From Pseudomonadota bacterium (lineage in GTDB: Bacteria; Pseudomonadota; Alphaproteobacteria; Acetobacterales; Acetobacteraceae), in NCBI GenBank assembly GCA_021841985.1, contig JAKCCP010000181.1:1-5384 (forward strand): DNA of 5,384 nt, read 5' to 3'. Of the stretch, positions 4,271-5,384 are shown piece after piece. The notes under the pieces are model-generated. The model was not told the origin of the DNA and ran no database searches. It was given only the letters and a program-made list of their open reading frames with translations. Made by a program: the position numbers and the translations under genes. How positions within the stretch are numbered: position 1 is the stretch's first letter; each line of letters starts with the position of its first letter.

Positions 4271-5384
4271 TCACGATCCCCCCTTCCCGACGATCAGGGC
4301 GTCCACCGCGACGATCTCGCCGGCGGCGGCGATCAGCGGGTTGAGATCGATCTCGCGATAGCGTCCGGCGTGGTCGGCGGCGAATTCCGAAAACCGCGCG
4401 ATGATCCCGGCGAGCCGGTCGCGGTCCACCGCCGGCGCGCCGCGGAAGCCATCGAGCAGCCGCGCGGCACGGAGACGCGCGAGCATCGCCCGCGCCCCGG
4501 CGACCGAGACCGGCGCGAGATCGACGACGCTATCGTGCAGCAATTCGACGAAAATACCGCCGAGACCGACCACGACCAGCGGCCCGAAGAGCGGATCGAC
4601 GCGCGCCCCGAGCATGATTTCGAGCCCGTCCGGGATCATTTTCTGCACCAGCACCGCGGCGCCGCCAACCCCGGCCCGCGCCGCCGCCGCCAGCACCGCC
4701 GCCGTCGCCGCGCGCACCGCGCCGGCATCGGCAAGGCCAAGGCGCACCCCGCCGATCTCGGTCTTGTGCGCGAGCGCCGCGGCGTGAACCTTGACCGCGA
4801 CCGGAAAACCAAGCCGCGCGGCCGCCGCGGCGGCGCTTTCGGCGTCAGTGGCGCGGGCTTCGGCAACCATCGGAATGCCATAGCGTGCGAGCAGCGCCTT
4901 GGCCCGCGCCTCGCCGATGATCGCATCGTCGGCGTCCTCGGCGAACGCGCGGGCGACCTCGTCCCGCGCCGCCGCCGCAACCAGGCGCTCGGCCGGGGCG
5001 AGCCCGCGCGGCGCCTGTGGGCGGGCGAGCCAGGCGGCGAGGGTTGCGAAACAGCGATCGGTCGAGCGGAACAGCGCGCTGTGGGCGGCGGTTTCCGCCT
5101 CGCGCGTGCCCGGCCCCTCGAGATGCTCATTGGTCCAGATCGAGCAGACGAATTTCCCCGCCGACGCCGCCAAGGCATCGAACGCCACGATGCGCTTGAT
5201 CACCGGCTCGTAGGCATAGACCGACGGCACCACGAGCGCGGCATAGGCGGGATCGGCGAGGAGGGCGCCGGCGCAGGCATTGAGGCTTTCGGGATCGGTG
5301 AGCACCTGCGCGGTGACATCGCAGGGGTTGCGCGGCGAGCCGAATTCGGGAATGCGCGCTTCCAGGACGGCGCGGGTTTCGGCC
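4271..5384 (-). CDS. Acetate-CoA ligase family protein (ADP-forming type), C-terminal part
   Basis: The frame is open from the right edge to a TGA at 4271, giving 370 residues of a protein whose N-terminus lies outside the window. Members of this family are about 700 residues long: a CoA-binding domain, succinyl-CoA-synthetase-like flavodoxin domains, then an ATP-grasp domain. The visible part starts in a CoA-ligase domain (NPCDVT near residue 20) and continues into ATP-grasp_5: GEARAKALLARYGIPMV (about 157-173), FPVAVKVHAAALAHKTEIGGV (about 193-213, with the HKTE-x-GG signature), then QKMIPDGLEIMLGARVDPLFGPLVVVGLGGIFVEL (about 247-281) and EIDLNPLI (about 344-351). Such enzymes couple acyl-CoA formation or cleavage to ATP/ADP in the cytosol. 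The substrate (acetate, another acyl or an aromatic acid) cannot be told from this half. The GTG at 5305 is internal, not a start. Confidence 0.9.
   Translation of the reverse strand, partial: AETRAVLEARIPEFGSPRNPCDVTAQVLTDPESLNACAGALLADPAYAALVVPSVYAYEPVIKRIVAFDALAASAGKFVCSIWTNEHLEGPGTREAETAAHSALFRSTDRCFATLAAWLARPQAPRGLAPAERLVAAAARDEVARAFAEDADDAIIGEARAKALLARYGIPMVAEARATDAESAAAAAARLGFPVAVKVHAAALAHKTEIGGVRLGLADAGAVRAATAAVLAAAARAGVGGAAVLVQKMIPDGLEIMLGARVDPLFGPLVVVGLGGIFVELLHDSVVDLAPVSVAGARAMLARLRAARLLDGFRGAPAVDRDRLAGIIARFSEFAADHAGRYREIDLNPLIAAAGEIVAVDALIVGKGGS

Noticed and set aside
3585..4361. 258-codon plus-strand open frame antisense to trcR
   Set aside because: It covers the well-conserved trcR gene on the opposite strand, shows no family motif, and runs through the intergenic spacer into the end of the acyl-CoA ligase gene.

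Overview
The window is GC-rich DNA from a Gram-negative bacterium, most likely an alphaproteobacterium and possibly of the Acetobacteraceae. The clearest marker is a full-length DUF1013/TrcR protein, a family I know only from Alphaproteobacteria. Two DUF465 (YdcH-like) mini-proteins beside purE-purK fit the same group. An AT-rich palindrome in the purK leader resembles, from memory, a dispersed element common in Acetobacteraceae genomes. The outer-membrane protein at the left edge confirms a diderm envelope.

Layout, left to right. Bases 13-795 (+) encode an exported outer-membrane beta-barrel protein. It converges on purK (829-2025, -) across a short spacer with two stem-loops. The purine operon runs leftwards as DUF465 gene (2610-2813), purE (2035-2613), purK (829-2025). 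The DUF465 stop overlaps a purE GTG start (GTGA), and purE and purK are 9 bases apart. A 374-base spacer (2814-3187) separates this operon from a second, divergent DUF465 gene (3188-3364, +). That gene converges on trcR (3504-4088, -) across a five-copy 15-bp tandem repeat and a strong inverted repeat. After a 182-base spacer with a possible trcR promoter, the right end holds the C-terminal half of an ADP-forming acyl-CoA synthetase-like protein (4271 to the edge, -).

Functionally, PurK and PurE carry out consecutive steps of de novo purine synthesis: AIR to N5-CAIR, then N5-CAIR to CAIR. TrcR is an RNA-polymerase-associated regulator of the alphaproteobacterial cell cycle. The acyl-CoA ligase belongs to carboxylic acid/CoA metabolism. 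The roles of the DUF465 proteins and the barrel protein cannot be assigned from sequence.

I see no mobile element with genes, no CRISPR array, no RNA gene and no convincing new multi-gene system. The unusual content is small-scale: the palindrome inside the first codons of purK, which also holds an in-frame dnaX-type slippery heptamer; three unrelated tandem repeats that all have a 15-bp period, two of them sitting on translation-initiation regions; and the head-to-head arrangement of two DUF465 paralogues.
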